A program made the translations under genes and the position numbers. Shown here one piece after another: positions 53,952 through 63,429 of a stretch of 64,000 nucleotides of DNA. The DNA is from Methanococcoides sp. EBM-47. Lineage in GTDB: Archaea > Halobacteriota > Methanosarcinia > Methanosarcinales > Methanosarcinaceae. The stretch is from positions 1 to 64,000 of the forward strand of contig MPPA01000009.1 in the NCBI GenBank assembly GCA_001896725.1, given 5' to 3'. The notes beneath the pieces were generated by a model that was given only the letters and a program-made list of their open reading frames with translations, was not told the DNA's origin and ran no database searches. Position 1 is the first letter of the stretch. The number at the start of each line of letters is the position of its first letter.

Positions 53952-55031
53952 CTAAATAGAGCTCTTATGTGAAGGTCTGTTCATCCAGCTAAAAACCATC
54001 ATAGCCAGTATTGAACATATCACAGCGAACATCATTGTTTGCTTGAATCCAAAATATTGCATGATCAGTCCACCGATTATCGATCCTGCAATGTCTGCTG
54101 CAGATGTTGTGGAATTCAAAATACCCGCAGAACTTGCTTTTTCAATGCTCCTCTCCACAACCAACTGATTTGCACCTACGTACAAGAAAGACCATCCAAA
54201 AGCTATCAGTATCATTCCAAGAACAATAGAACAGAAATCCTGTGCAAGAGAATAGCTTATAAAGGATAGCCCGGAAATGATGATGCCCCATTTGATGAGC
54301 CATTCGTTCCTGAACTTATCCAGCCTGCGCATGACGATGAATTGTATGAATGGGTTGATGGCATATATGATCCCTATCCAGAAATTAGAAGCATCAAGGA
54401 AAATCATGTACAGAGGCAAAATGATCCACACAGCAACTGCACCCATGTGCCTCAGGAACATAGAAAGGTAGACATCAAGATTATTTCTTAAAACATCTAA
54501 AGAAAAATAACTCACTGAAATAGAAGGCCTCTGTGCGTCCGTAAGTCCAAGTGCTGCAAGGAAAGCAATGGTAAAGAAAAGAGATGAGAGAACGAAAAGG
54601 TGTTCTATGTTGCCTATGAACCCGGCAATCAGATATCCCGCCATCCATCCAAGTGAGCCAAAGGAACTGAATTTACCGATACTTCCCTTTTCATAATAAA
54701 CACTAACAATAAGAGCAGCCGGGTATACCCCCACGCTGAAGCCCACCATCGCACGAATGGTAGCAAGGGAAGCGGCATTATATGCAAATACCTGCATAAA
54801 GAGAGATACTGCAGAAACTGCAAGCCCTGACAGAATAATAGGACGCAGACGATTACTATCAGCCGATTTGCCAAATATGAACGAAGAGAAAAAAGAGGCT
54901 GCTGAAAAGAAGGCGCTAATAAGACCGACTTCAAAATATGAAACTCCTAAGGATCGCGCGAAAACCGGTATGAATATACCAGACATCACAAGAGAAGAGT
55001 TTGTCAGAAATTGGACCAGGTTTAATATCAT
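53952..55031 (-). CDS. Major facilitator superfamily transporter
   Basis: A 359-residue permease, short for MFS, with about 11-12 predicted helices. The loop 2-3 motif A is GKSADSNRLRPIILSGL, and GFSVGVYPAALIVSVYYEKGSIGKFSSFGSLGWMAGY resembles motif C and the helix 5 region of drug/sugar exporters. The second half has FRNEWLIKWG and SSAGILNSTTSAADIAGSIIGG. The substrate cannot be told. TATA sits about 25 bases before the ATG. Confidence 0.88.
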   Translation of the reverse strand: MILNLVQFLTNSSLVMSGIFIPVFARSLGVSYFEVGLISAFFSAASFFSSFIFGKSADSNRLRPIILSGLAVSAVSLFMQVFAYNAASLATIRAMVGFSVGVYPAALIVSVYYEKGSIGKFSSFGSLGWMAGYLIAGFIGNIEHLFVLSSLFFTIAFLAALGLTDAQRPSISVSYFSLDVLRNNLDVYLSMFLRHMGAVAVWIILPLYMIFLDASNFWIGIIYAINPFIQFIVMRRLDKFRNEWLIKWGIIISGLSFISYSLAQDFCSIVLGMILIAFGWSFLYVGANQLVVERSIEKASSAGILNSTTSAADIAGSIIGGLIMQYFGFKQTMMFAVICSILAMMVFSWMNRPSHKSSI

Positions 55032-55184
55032 TGTTCATCGAATATCAAATATATTTATAACAATATATTAATTACCTCTATTTATTGAGAACTAATGACT
55101 TTAATGCTGTCCGATTAAAGCTAGCTGAACCTGGGGCCAAGGAAGGATAAGACCTTATTCAAACCAGGAGATGTCAAATATACC

Positions 55185-55658
55185 ATGAAAAATATATACT
55201 TCTATCGAACTGATATTGGAAAAATAGGAATTGCTGAGAGCAATAATAGCATTACGAACGTATACATCAATGAAGAGAACCTTCCAGAGGATGCTAGATT
55301 GAATGAAACTGGAATATTGAAGGAGGCAAACAGACAGTTGCAGAACTATCTTTCAGGAAAACACAAAGTGTTCAAACTCCCTCTTGCTCCCACTGGAACA
55401 GAGTTCATGCTGCGCGTATGGGAAGCTTTAAGGTCCATTCCTTATGGTGAAAACAGAAGTTATGAAGAGATAGCACAGGAACTGGGTAATAAAAAAGCTT
55501 CAAGGGCTGTTGGACTTGCAAACAGCCGCAATCCTATACCTATATTTATCCCTTGTCACAGGGTTATAGGAAAAAATGGAAAACTTACAGGTTATAGAGC
55601 CGGCTTACATATAAAGGAACATCTGCTTGAACTTGAGAAACAGAACATGGAACATTAG
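55185..55658 (+). CDS. ogt: Methylated-DNA-[protein]-cysteine S-methyltransferase
   Basis: A 157-residue suicide DNA repair enzyme that removes O6-alkyl groups from guanine. The catalytic region is FIPCHRVIGKNGKLTGYRAGLHIKEHLLELE with Cys124 in PCHR; the helix-turn-helix part reads WEALRSIPYGENRSYEEIAQELGN and ASRAVGLANSRNPI (Arg finger). Normal length. GGAG lies 14 bases upstream, rather far, so start context is weak, but the N-terminus fits the family. Confidence 0.93.
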   Translation: MKNIYFYRTDIGKIGIAESNNSITNVYINEENLPEDARLNETGILKEANRQLQNYLSGKHKVFKLPLAPTGTEFMLRVWEALRSIPYGENRSYEEIAQELGNKKASRAVGLANSRNPIPIFIPCHRVIGKNGKLTGYRAGLHIKEHLLELEKQNMEH

Positions 55659-55744
55659 GTATACAAGGCAGAGTTGCCTATTGACTTATGGAAGATAAAC
55701 CTAAGTATGTGAATATGTAAAAGATCTACTTTAAGGTGAATAAT

Positions 55745-56212
55745 ATGCAGGATCGTATGAAACACCATCAGTTACAAGATGAACAAATAAAAGAGATATT
55801 GCTGAAAGCACCTGTAGGTAATATTGCGACCATAAATGAAAATGGGTATCCGTATGTTGTTCCGGTCCATTTTATTTATTATGGAGATAAGATATACATT
55901 CATGGCTTGCCAGTGGGGCAGAAGATCAGTAACATATTATCAAATGAAAAAGTATGTTTTCAGATCCATGACATGAAGGGTCTTATCCTTAATAGTTCAC
56001 CATGTGAGATAAATACAGAGTATGAAAGCATCGTTATGACCGGAACAGCAATGATCGTTGAAGATCATGATCTGAAGAAAATCATCTTAAATAAGATCGT
56101 GGAAAAATACACCCCTCATCTAAATGGAGCATCACTGTCCGATAATATGGTAAAAGGCACAGGTGTTATTGAGGTCACGATCAGTGAACTTACTGGTAAA
56201 TATTACAAATAG
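55745..56212 (+). CDS. Pyridoxamine 5'-phosphate oxidase-family flavin-binding protein
   Basis: A 155-residue split-barrel flavoprotein of the NimA-like PNPOx class: LLKAPVGNIATINENGYPYVVPVHFIYYGDKIYIHG, GQKISNILSNEKVCFQIHD and SIVMTGTAMIVED. Likely binds FMN (or F420); the substrate is unknown. AAGGTGA stands five bases before the ATG at 55745, favoured over GTG 55736 which overlaps the site. Confidence 0.88.
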   Translation: MQDRMKHHQLQDEQIKEILLKAPVGNIATINENGYPYVVPVHFIYYGDKIYIHGLPVGQKISNILSNEKVCFQIHDMKGLILNSSPCEINTEYESIVMTGTAMIVEDHDLKKIILNKIVEKYTPHLNGASLSDNMVKGTGVIEVTISELTGKYYK

Positions 56213-56634
56213 TATTGTAGTATTAAATGCCAGTGATCAATGACTGAAATTTCAGCTCTATAGAAAAACTCGAAAATTATACAATCTATTATAATCTGAA
56301 ATTTTAGAATGCACGCCAATACATTGGTCGTATCTCCAGAATTAAGATAAATTATAGTGATTTTACGAGCATTTCTATTGAGCCCGCTATTGCAAACTTT
56401 ATCTTCTGATCAATGGAATTAAATTGAACAGAAGCCTTTAACCTTTAATATACCAGGTAAATAGCTGAATTTTTATCCAATGACAATGAACAAATAGCAA
56501 ACGATTATATTAAAATGCTATATAAGGCAAGAAAGAAGTGCAAGTTCGATCCGGGATAATGGTGATGATCTTATTAGTGAGTGAAATGAAGGTAATGTAC
56601 TAATAGCATTTAAATTGTCTGATGAGGAGTAAAA
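56213..56634 (+). promoter_or_regulatory. thiM upstream region with TATA box and 9-bp inverted repeat
   Basis: CTATATAAGG (56518-56527) is a strong TATA box, giving a leader of about 88 bases with GAGGAGT before the ATG. AAATGCTAT (56513-56521) and ATAGCATTT (56603-56611) are exact complements flanking that interval. GATCCGGGATAATGG near 56549-56563 faintly recalls a TPP-riboswitch strand, but the CUGAGA element is absent, so I do not call a riboswitch. Nothing coding seen. Confidence 0.4.
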
Positions 56635-57420
56635 ATGCAGGAACCCCTGAAAAAGATAAAAGAAATAAGGCCATTGATACACCATATCACAAATTGGGTT
56701 ACGATATATGATTGCGCGAATATCACACGTACATTTGGTGCTCTTCCCGTAATGGCCCATGCACCTGAAGAATGTGAAGATATGACACGCATCTCGTCTG
56801 CTCTTGTGCTTAACATAGGCACATTGACACATGAACTGGTCGATGCGATGATACTTTCTGCTAAAATCGCGAACGAGAAAAAAATACCTGTCGTACTCGA
56901 TGCAGTTGGCGTAGGCGCTACGGGGTTCAGAGATCACATGGCTGCAAAGATCATCGATTCGGTCCATGTCGATATAATCAAGGGGAACTATTCTGAGATA
57001 GCAAAACTTGCTGGTGAAAAAGCTCAGACAAAGGGTGTGGAATCAACCTCCATCAATGCTGATCCCAAGCAGATAGCAAAAGAGCTTGCAACATCTAAGC
57101 TTTGCACTATAGTCATGACAGGAAAAAGGGACATTATCAGCAATGGTAAGAGAATATTCGTTGTCAAGAACGGACATGAACTAATGGGATCTATCGTAGG
57201 AACTGGATGCATGGTCGCTTCAGCTATAGGTTCTTTTGCTGCTGTCAATCCCGATCATTGTGATGCTGCAAAAGACGCTCTCTGTTATTTTGGAATAGCA
57301 GGAGAGCTTGCAGCAAAGGTCTCGCGTGGTCCAGGGAGCTTCAAGGTAAATTTATATGATGAGGTATCCAACCTCTCTGATGAAAAAGCAGAAAAGATGA
57401 TGAACATTGAAGCATGCTGA
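56635..57420 (+). CDS. thiM: Hydroxyethylthiazole kinase
   Basis: A 261-residue ribokinase-like kinase that phosphorylates 4-methyl-5-hydroxyethylthiazole in thiamine salvage. Signatures: [75 protein letters not shown] and [19 protein letters not shown] (anion hole and catalytic Cys). GAGGAGT stands four bases before the ATG. The thiE gene starts 19 bases after its stop, so the two form an operon. Confidence 0.96.
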   Translation: MQEPLKKIKEIRPLIHHITNWVTIYDCANITRTFGALPVMAHAPEECEDMTRISSALVLNIGTLTHELVDAMILSAKIANEKKIPVVLDAVGVGATGFRDHMAAKIIDSVHVDIIKGNYSEIAKLAGEKAQTKGVESTSINADPKQIAKELATSKLCTIVMTGKRDIISNGKRIFVVKNGHELMGSIVGTGCMVASAIGSFAAVNPDHCDAAKDALCYFGIAGELAAKVSRGPGSFKVNLYDEVSNLSDEKAEKMMNIEAC

Positions 57421-57439
57421 ACTATCTGGTAGAGAGAAT

Positions 57440-58093
57440 ATGATCACTAAAAAGGATATGCTAAAGGAGATCGACTTTTATCTTGTGACAGATTCCGGTC
57501 TTTCCAAGCAAGGAACTTTGTCTGATGTGCAAGATGCAGTTGAGTCCGGTTGCAGGATAGTTCAGTATAGAGAGAAGAACAAGAGCACAAAGAACATGAT
57601 CGCAGAGGCCTTACAGATCAAAGCCATATGCAATGATGATGCGATATTCCTAGTGAATGACAGGATAGATGTTGCTCTGGCCGTGGATGCGGATGGAGTG
57701 CACATAGGTCAGGATGACATGCCTATAGATATTGCAAGGAGGATCCTTGGTGCTGACAAGATCATTGGTCTTACGGTCCACAGCACCAGTGAAGCCATAG
57801 AAGCTGAAAGAAATGGTGCTGATTATGTAGGGCTCAGCCCTATATTCGATACTACTACAAAAAACGATGCGGGGAAGGGTATTGGCATTGAGAAGATAAG
57901 GGATGTTAAAAATGTCATCAATATACCCATAGTTGCCATTGGTGGAATTAATAAGGAGAACTGTAAGAGAGTGATCGAGAATGGCGCTGATGGCCTTGTA
58001 GCAATATCCGCAGTGCTATGTAGTGACGATGTACAGCACGAAATAAAGGAATTCATTACTATTATCAGAAATGCTTTAGATCATATATCCTGA
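57440..58093 (+). CDS. thiE: Thiamine-phosphate synthase
   Basis: A 217-residue TIM-barrel enzyme joining HMP-PP and thiazole phosphate to thiamine phosphate. Motifs: [84 protein letters not shown] and [31 protein letters not shown]. Normal length. ATG 57440 (MITKKDML) has GTAGAGAG upstream; an in-frame start at 57407 would overlap thiM and is not favoured. Confidence 0.96.
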   Translation: MITKKDMLKEIDFYLVTDSGLSKQGTLSDVQDAVESGCRIVQYREKNKSTKNMIAEALQIKAICNDDAIFLVNDRIDVALAVDADGVHIGQDDMPIDIARRILGADKIIGLTVHSTSEAIEAERNGADYVGLSPIFDTTTKNDAGKGIGIEKIRDVKNVINIPIVAIGGINKENCKRVIENGADGLVAISAVLCSDDVQHEIKEFITIIRNALDHIS

Positions 58094-58189
58094 TAGTATA
58101 TGCAGCATTTCCTACAAGTTCAATCCCATGGGCTTGGTTCATAATTGCAAAAAGCGAAGTATTACAATGGTCCATAAAGGAGTAAGACA

Positions 58190-58921
58190 GTGCTTAATGA
58201 AAATGAATTACAGCGCTATCATCGTCAAATGCTGATGTTCGATGAGGCGGGGCAGGCACGGTTAAAAAGGTCCCGGGTGCTCATTGCAGGCGGAGGTGGA
58301 TTGGGTTGCCCCGTAGCACTTTATCTTGCAGTTGCCGGTGTTGGATGCATTGACATTGTGGACCGGGATGTTGTGGAGATGAGTAATCTGAACCGTCAGG
58401 TGCTGCACTGGGAAAGGGACATAGGCAAACCTAAAGTATTTTCCATCCAAGAAAAGATCCGGAAAATAAACCCTGATATCAGGATCATTGCAAGACATGA
58501 GACCATAACTGAAGACAATGTCCTCGAACTTGCAAAGGATAGTGATATTATTGTGGATGCTTTGGATAATTTCTATACTAGATATTTGCTTAATTATGCG
58601 GCCTTGCAGAGTGGCATTCCTCTTGTACATGGAGCTATCCGGGGCTTTGATGGTCAGGTTATCACTATCGTTCCAGGTAAGACCGCCTGCTTGAAATGCG
58701 TATTTCCATCTGCGCCTCCTGAAGAACCATTTCCTGTGATCGGTGTGACCCCTGGTATTATCGGAACGCTTCAGGCAAACGAAGTGATTAAATACCTTTT
58801 ACAGGTGGGCGAACTTCTTGAAGGGCGATTACTTGTATGGGATGGTCTGAATACGAAAATAAACACTTTTGCAATAAAAAGCAGAGATAACTGTGAAGCT
58901 TGTGGGAACCTAAAATACTAA
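58190..58921 (+). CDS. ThiF/MoeB/HesA E1-like adenylyltransferase
   Basis: A 243-residue E1-like enzyme activating the C-terminal glycine of a ubiquitin-like sulphur carrier (ThiS, MoaD or SAMP). Motifs: RYHRQMLMFDEAGQARLKRSRV, IAGGGGLGCPVALYLAVAG (nucleotide loop), NLNRQVLHWERDIGKPK, VDALDNFYTRYLLN and two zinc CxxC pairs (CLKC, CEAC). It starts at GTG 58190 with GGAG seven bases upstream. It follows thiE by 97 bases, hinting at thiamine thiazole sulphur chemistry, but molybdopterin or tRNA thiolation is equally possible. Confidence 0.9.
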   Translation: MLNENELQRYHRQMLMFDEAGQARLKRSRVLIAGGGGLGCPVALYLAVAGVGCIDIVDRDVVEMSNLNRQVLHWERDIGKPKVFSIQEKIRKINPDIRIIARHETITEDNVLELAKDSDIIVDALDNFYTRYLLNYAALQSGIPLVHGAIRGFDGQVITIVPGKTACLKCVFPSAPPEEPFPVIGVTPGIIGTLQANEVIKYLLQVGELLEGRLLVWDGLNTKINTFAIKSRDNCEACGNLKY

Positions 58922-59063
58922 AATAATATGAAGATTGATCAAGATAATATAGAAACTTATAGATATATCTTCAATATTTAGATATGATGAAATATATTTT
59001 ACAGATAAAATTTTTGATACATCTATAGTATATAAATTCACTTAAATTTGTTACATATTAGAT

Positions 59064-59768
59064 TTATCTATGTGCTGCCCTTATAGCACGTACTTCTTCT
59101 TTTAATTTTTCCATGTTTGATCTGTAAATTAACAGTGTTATGAACAGAACAAAGAACGATACAAAGTTCATCAGCAACGTAAGCTGCAATGTAGGTCCTT
59201 CCAGCCCTCCTCCTGAGCTGCCGTATATCGCCTCCCCGAACATTAGCGGATGTGCAGAACGCCACATGCGGATAGAGAAAAAGCTTAGAGGCACGGAGAC
59301 AAAACCCACTATCCCAAATACAGCTGCCAGTCTTGCTTTAGATTCAGGCTCTTCTATAGACTGGCGTAGCAGCAGATATGTCACATAGACCAGGAATAGT
59401 GCAAGGGATGTGGTAAGCCGTGGCTCCCAGATCCAATACCAGCCCCAGGTTGCCCGGGCCCAGATTGAGCCGGTTATCAGTACCAACAAAGCAAATATCA
59501 CCCCTATCTCTGCTGCAGACCTAGCATAAATATCCCACTTAACATCATGGGACCTCAGATGCATGATGCTGGCAGCAAAGACAATGAAAAAGGCAATATA
59601 TGCGGTAATAGCTATGGGCATGTGGAAATAGAATATCCTGAAACTACTGTCAAGCACATCTCCAGAGCCTGACCTCATAATAGGTAAATAGAAAAAGGTC
59701 ATGTACATTGATAGCAGCACAAGTGCAGTGGTTACAACAGGCAATATCTTTAATTTCTTATTTTCCAT
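59064..59768 (-). CDS. ccmC: Cytochrome c biogenesis protein CcmC
   Basis: A 234-residue membrane protein with six helices and the heme-handling loop WGWYWIWEPRLT, the archaeal form of the WWD motif. CcmC presents heme to CcmE outside the membrane in System I maturation. It lies 83 bases downstream of ccmB on the same strand. Cytochrome-containing methanogens (Methanosarcinales) use this for multiheme cytochrome c. No ccmE or ccmF is in the window. Confidence 0.93.
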   Translation of the reverse strand: MENKKLKILPVVTTALVLLSMYMTFFYLPIMRSGSGDVLDSSFRIFYFHMPIAITAYIAFFIVFAASIMHLRSHDVKWDIYARSAAEIGVIFALLVLITGSIWARATWGWYWIWEPRLTTSLALFLVYVTYLLLRQSIEEPESKARLAAVFGIVGFVSVPLSFFSIRMWRSAHPLMFGEAIYGSSGGGLEGPTLQLTLLMNFVSFFVLFITLLIYRSNMEKLKEEVRAIRAAHR

Positions 59769-59851
59769 ACTTTTGTTCCATGTTCGATCTTAGTTCCTAA
59801 GATGATATCTACATATTCAATATTTATCTGATTTCACGTTGTCGTTCTATT

Positions 59852-60526
59852 TCATTCTTCCATCGTATGGTCGAACAACAAATGTGCCAGTGTGAAGAAA
59901 ATAATATTATATACGACCATCAGGCGCAGTTCGGTGGCCACATCGAAGAATCCTTTTCCTGCCAGTATTTTAGCCGTGGCCAGCACAGCCGGGATCAGCA
60001 CTGGTAACAGCAGGGGAAGTAAGATCACAGGAAGCAGGATCTCTCTGGTACGTGCGTTTACGGTCAGGGCAGAGAGCAACGTGCCCACAACAGAAAAACC
60101 CGCAGTGCCCAGCAGTATCACCGTAGCCATCAGAGGTATGCTTGGGATACTATAATTGAACAGCACTACAAATATAGGCAACGTCATAATTTCCATCACC
60201 AGCATCATGCACATGCATGATATGGCCTTTCCTGTGTATATGGCTGCACTTTCCACAGGACAGAGCCTTAATCCCTCAAGACATCCATTCTCTGTTTCTG
60301 ATGCGAATGTCCGGGTAATGCCCAAAGTTCCGGAAAAAATGAAGGCTATCCATAACAGGCCGGAAGCCACTCGATCGATGACAGAGGATTCGCTAAGTAC
60401 ATTGTTCAAGGACAAACTGAAGATTACCATGACCGTCAGTGAGAAGACAAGCATGGAATTAATGACATGTTTTGTGCGTAATTCCGTACGCAGGTCCTTT
60501 GATGTGATATAAAGGCTACGTATCAT
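59852..60526 (-). CDS. ccmB: Heme exporter subunit CcmB
   Basis: A 224-residue permease with six helices: KDLRTELRTKHVINSMLVFSLTVMV, LLWIAFIFSGTLGITRTFASETENGCLEGLRLCPV (family signature) and TREILLPVILLPLLLPVLIPA. It pairs with CcmA to form the ABC complex that releases holo-CcmE. The ATG overlaps the end of ccmA by 11 bases, with GAGGGA four bases upstream, so the genes are coupled. Confidence 0.94.
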   Translation of the reverse strand: MIRSLYITSKDLRTELRTKHVINSMLVFSLTVMVIFSLSLNNVLSESSVIDRVASGLLWIAFIFSGTLGITRTFASETENGCLEGLRLCPVESAAIYTGKAISCMCMMLVMEIMTLPIFVVLFNYSIPSIPLMATVILLGTAGFSVVGTLLSALTVNARTREILLPVILLPLLLPVLIPAVLATAKILAGKGFFDVATELRLMVVYNIIFFTLAHLLFDHTMEE

Positions 60527-61241
60527 ACATTCCCTCGTAAATCTTAGTGTAAAGGTCTTTTAGCTTGTCAACAGAACCTATATCCTGTTGTAGAATATCA
60601 AAAGTGATCTTCCCGCTGCAAAGTATGATGATCCTGTCACACATGTTAAATGTCCGATATATCTCGTGGGTGGCCATGAGCACGGTAGCTTTTCCTCTGT
60701 TCTCAAGAAGCATTTTTTCTAGATCACTGGCTGACTGCAAGTCAAGTCCTGTGTATGGTTCATCCATAAGGATGATCTCTGGACCGTGGATCAGAGAACG
60801 TGCAATAGAGAGACGCTGCTGCATACCTCTGGAAAGTGTGCTTACCCTATCCATATACCTGTGTTCAAGATGCATCTGTTCCAGAAGCATCTCTACCCGT
60901 GTAGTAAGCTCATTGCCTGACAGGCCATGCATCTTCCCAAAAAAACGTAGGTTTTCCTCTACTGTCAGATCATTATATAGATAACTTTCATGAGAGATGA
61001 CACCGATCGTCTTTCTTATCTTGACAGCAGCTTTGCTGAGTTCCAGACCACCGATCTCCACTGAACCGGACGAAGGACGCATAAGGGTTTCAAGTATTTT
61101 GAGCAATGTGGTTTTACCTGCACCATTGGGACCCAGTAGCAGCACGAATTCTCCTTTTTCTATATTCAGATCAATGTTATCCAATGCAGCATGTCCTGCA
61201 AACCTTTTGGTGACCCCCCTTACGGAGATGATGCTACCCAT
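60516..61241 (-). CDS. ccmA: Heme exporter ABC ATPase CcmA
   Basis: A 241-residue ABC ATPase: LLGPNGAGKTTLLKILETL (Walker A), ISHESYLYNDLTVEENL (Q loop), TLSRGMQQRLSIARSLIHGPEIILMDEPYTGLD (signature and Walker B) and ATHEIYRTFNMCDRI (H loop). First gene of the ccmABC operon. There is no clear Shine-Dalgarno before the ATG. Confidence 0.93.
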   Translation of the reverse strand: MGSIISVRGVTKRFAGHAALDNIDLNIEKGEFVLLLGPNGAGKTTLLKILETLMRPSSGSVEIGGLELSKAAVKIRKTIGVISHESYLYNDLTVEENLRFFGKMHGLSGNELTTRVEMLLEQMHLEHRYMDRVSTLSRGMQQRLSIARSLIHGPEIILMDEPYTGLDLQSASDLEKMLLENRGKATVLMATHEIYRTFNMCDRIIILCSGKITFDILQQDIGSVDKLKDLYTKIYEGMYDT

Positions 61242-61339
61242 AGGATAGTAGATAACCGGAGCTTTAGATTAATATTTTGCCATAAGGCCCCGACATGTGG
61301 GCAGAACATGTAAATAGCCTAATGACATTATAATTAATA

Positions 61340-61378
61340 TAAAAAAAATATCATGCCAGGAAAAGATTATCCCTGGCA
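61340..61378 (-). terminator. Terminator downstream of the small wHTH gene
   Basis: TGCCAGG and CCTGGCA (61354-61360, 61372-61378) form a seven-bp stem; on the minus strand it is followed by TGATATTTTTTTTATATT. It lies eight bases after the stop of the 61386 gene. Confidence 0.75.
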
Positions 61379-61385
61379 GAATTGA

Positions 61386-61685
61386 TCATCTTCTCATTTC
61401 AAGTATTTCAAGACCTTTATCAGTAAGACGATATTTCCCCTCTTCTTCTTTTACAAGTTCCTGTTGTAGCAGATATTCTATCTGGAACTTGAAGGCCGCT
61501 TCCTGCAGAGCCAGGTTCTTAAGAAGTTCATCTTTTGAAGCACCGTATATGCCTATCTCCTTTATCAACTTACGCCGCACCGGATTGGACGCAGCTCTGT
61601 TTAGCATATCATGTTCTATCTTTTTAGCTTCACGGGGACCGGGCTTGGTCATGATCAGGTCATCAAGGTCGTCTTTTTCTGCCAC
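61386..61685 (-). CDS. Small winged-helix protein
   Basis: A 99-residue protein with a winged-helix fold: PVRRKLIKEIGIYGASKDELLKNLALQEAAFKFQIEYLLQQELVKEEEGKYRLTDKGLEIL. The N-terminal 30 residues are charged (KPGPREAKKIEHDML). Such small archaeal wHTH proteins are often DNA-binding regulators; the target is unknown. GTG start with GGAGG six bases upstream, and a terminator directly after the stop, so it is a single gene. Confidence 0.85.
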   Translation of the reverse strand: MAEKDDLDDLIMTKPGPREAKKIEHDMLNRAASNPVRRKLIKEIGIYGASKDELLKNLALQEAAFKFQIEYLLQQELVKEEEGKYRLTDKGLEILEMRR

Positions 61686-61758
61686 AAAAAACCTCCTGTG
61701 AACTCCCTTTTGAAAGCTATGTTATTAATATGCAACGCCTGAAGAAGCATTCTGAGGA

Positions 61759-62136
61759 TCAAGCAAATAACTTTTGTGGAACGTTTCCGGATACATCCAC
61801 AGGATATGACTTTTTCTGCCTGCTCATTTGTGTTTTCTTTCCTTTTTCCTTTGTCATGCCATTGTCTGGTTTAAGAAATGTAAGCTTTCCGTTCTCATAT
61901 CGCATTGGTGAGCCTATAGCCTTGAAATAATCGTTCTTCAGACAATACATAGCTGCAACAACCGTTTCCTGATCAAATTTAGAATTACCCAATTTAGCAG
62001 AGGCTGTTCCTACAACCACATCATTGACATGCAAAGCCAAGTGCAGACTCCATGTATGGCGGTCTACGAACTCATGGACCATAATGATTACAAAAGGTAG
62101 CCCCTCATCCTCCTGACAAAAATAATTAGTTCCCAT
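61759..62136 (-). CDS. Hypothetical protein with basic tail
   Basis: A 125-residue protein I do not recognise. The first two thirds look like an alpha/beta fold (PFVIIMVHEFVDRHTWSLHLALHVNDVVVGTASAKLG; ETVVAAMYCLKNDYFKAIGSP), and the last 35 residues are basic and proline-rich (GMTKEKGKKTQMSRQKKS). GGATGA stands seven bases before the ATG. A strong AGGAGG internal to the N-terminus is out of place for that start, so the true start could be later. Confidence 0.5.
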   Translation of the reverse strand: MGTNYFCQEDEGLPFVIIMVHEFVDRHTWSLHLALHVNDVVVGTASAKLGNSKFDQETVVAAMYCLKNDYFKAIGSPMRYENGKLTFLKPDNGMTKEKGKKTQMSRQKKSYPVDVSGNVPQKLFA

Positions 62137-62260
62137 GTAAGAATCATCCTATAGAGTACAACAAGTGAACATGAATTTAAACCACATGTCCACATAGATC
62201 GATCTCATATGCAACATCACTTTTCTATGGGATATATATCATTGGTGTAGTTACAATACA

Positions 62261-63316
62261 TCATGCATCAATAAATCTATTCAAGGGTACAGATCGTTCT
62301 CTGCTTCTCTGGTCCTTGGTGAAAGCAGTAAAGGTAGAATTTTCTTTATCAAAAACAAAAATATATTCTACTTTAAAATATTCCCAATACTTCACATAAA
62401 CTGAACGAGCATCTGAAATAACAACAGTAATGGTTGTTGAGTTTTCAGTAATATTGTACACTGGGTAATCTATCTCTTGTGGCAAGCTGGAATTATATAA
62501 TGCAGCCGCTTTAGAGATGTATCTGGAATTCATGGCATTTAAAGTGGCATGAGATCTCTTTGGAATAAGGTCAGATCTATAAATACCATTCCAGTAAGTT
62601 GTTTCAAATATCTTATAGTGCGTTTCATTAAAACTGTATGCACCAAGGAACTTCCCAAACGAGACGGGTGCCATATTCTGATATGAAATATCACAGTTTT
62701 CCGTGGCCGAAACATATTTTACCAGCATGAGCTTGGTAAATGGTGCCAGAGCACACCAGATAATAAAAAGGCATGTTATAAAAACTATGATCAATCTATT
62801 ATGTTGTTGCAGGAATCCGTATACGGGATCCATGTTTTGCCACTTTCCTTTATTTCTCTGATATCCTAATAATAGTATGAACAGAGGTATCATAGAAATT
62901 ACATTTATAACTGGATCAAAGAAATCAAAGGCTCCCAGGGTAGAACTTTCCTTTATAAAAGGAAAAAGCGGGCGCATTTTCCAACTTGTTGCATAATCCA
63001 GATACACATGGCTAAGGATCGCCAGGAAGCACGCTATCGTAAGACGTATGTTCCTCTCTGCTATATGAAGGAGTAGCACAGCTAATATTATGAAAAGTAT
63101 AGAGTGCATGAATTCCCTATGCCCCAGAAAATAGAACAAACTGTTCCTTGTCTCATGGCTTAGGCCATTTTCCAGCAGGATGAATAGGGCATATGGAATA
63201 AAATCAAGATCAGGAAGTAATGAGAACAAAACCGCCAGTTTACCTTCTCTTTCTCGCAGCCCAAAAAGTGAAACAATGAGCAGGCCTATTCCTGCGTGGG
63301 ACAGAGAATTTACCAT
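62261..63316 (-). CDS. YdjM/DUF457-family membrane metal-dependent hydrolase
   Basis: A 351-residue protein. The first 180 residues form a membrane domain with the family's conserved metal-site motifs: SHAGIGLLI, LLPDLDFIPYAL, GHREFMHSILF and ILSHVYLDYATSWKMRPLFPF. A soluble extracytoplasmic domain follows (KYVSATENCDISYQNMAP; NITENSTTITVVISDARSVYVKYWEYF). The YdjM/LexA-regulated family and DUF457 are putative membrane hydrolases, perhaps for lipids. GGTGG stands four bases before the ATG. Confidence 0.88.
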   Translation of the reverse strand: MVNSLSHAGIGLLIVSLFGLREREGKLAVLFSLLPDLDFIPYALFILLENGLSHETRNSLFYFLGHREFMHSILFIILAVLLLHIAERNIRLTIACFLAILSHVYLDYATSWKMRPLFPFIKESSTLGAFDFFDPVINVISMIPLFILLLGYQRNKGKWQNMDPVYGFLQQHNRLIIVFITCLFIIWCALAPFTKLMLVKYVSATENCDISYQNMAPVSFGKFLGAYSFNETHYKIFETTYWNGIYRSDLIPKRSHATLNAMNSRYISKAAALYNSSLPQEIDYPVYNITENSTTITVVISDARSVYVKYWEYFKVEYIFVFDKENSTFTAFTKDQRSRERSVPLNRFIDA

Positions 63317-63429
63317 GATCCACCGTTTTTATTCAATGCTAAAATATCTACCACGACCATTGGTCAAAACGGGACAGACACTCTCTTCAACTTTTACGGG
63401 CGTTGAGTGTATCCGGTAAAAGAGAAAGA

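Noticed and set aside
56540-56570. TPP riboswitch upstream of thiM
   Set aside because: Only a short similarity with an extra G; the essential CUGAGA/P2-P3 element is absent and the TATA box position would exclude part of the closing stem.
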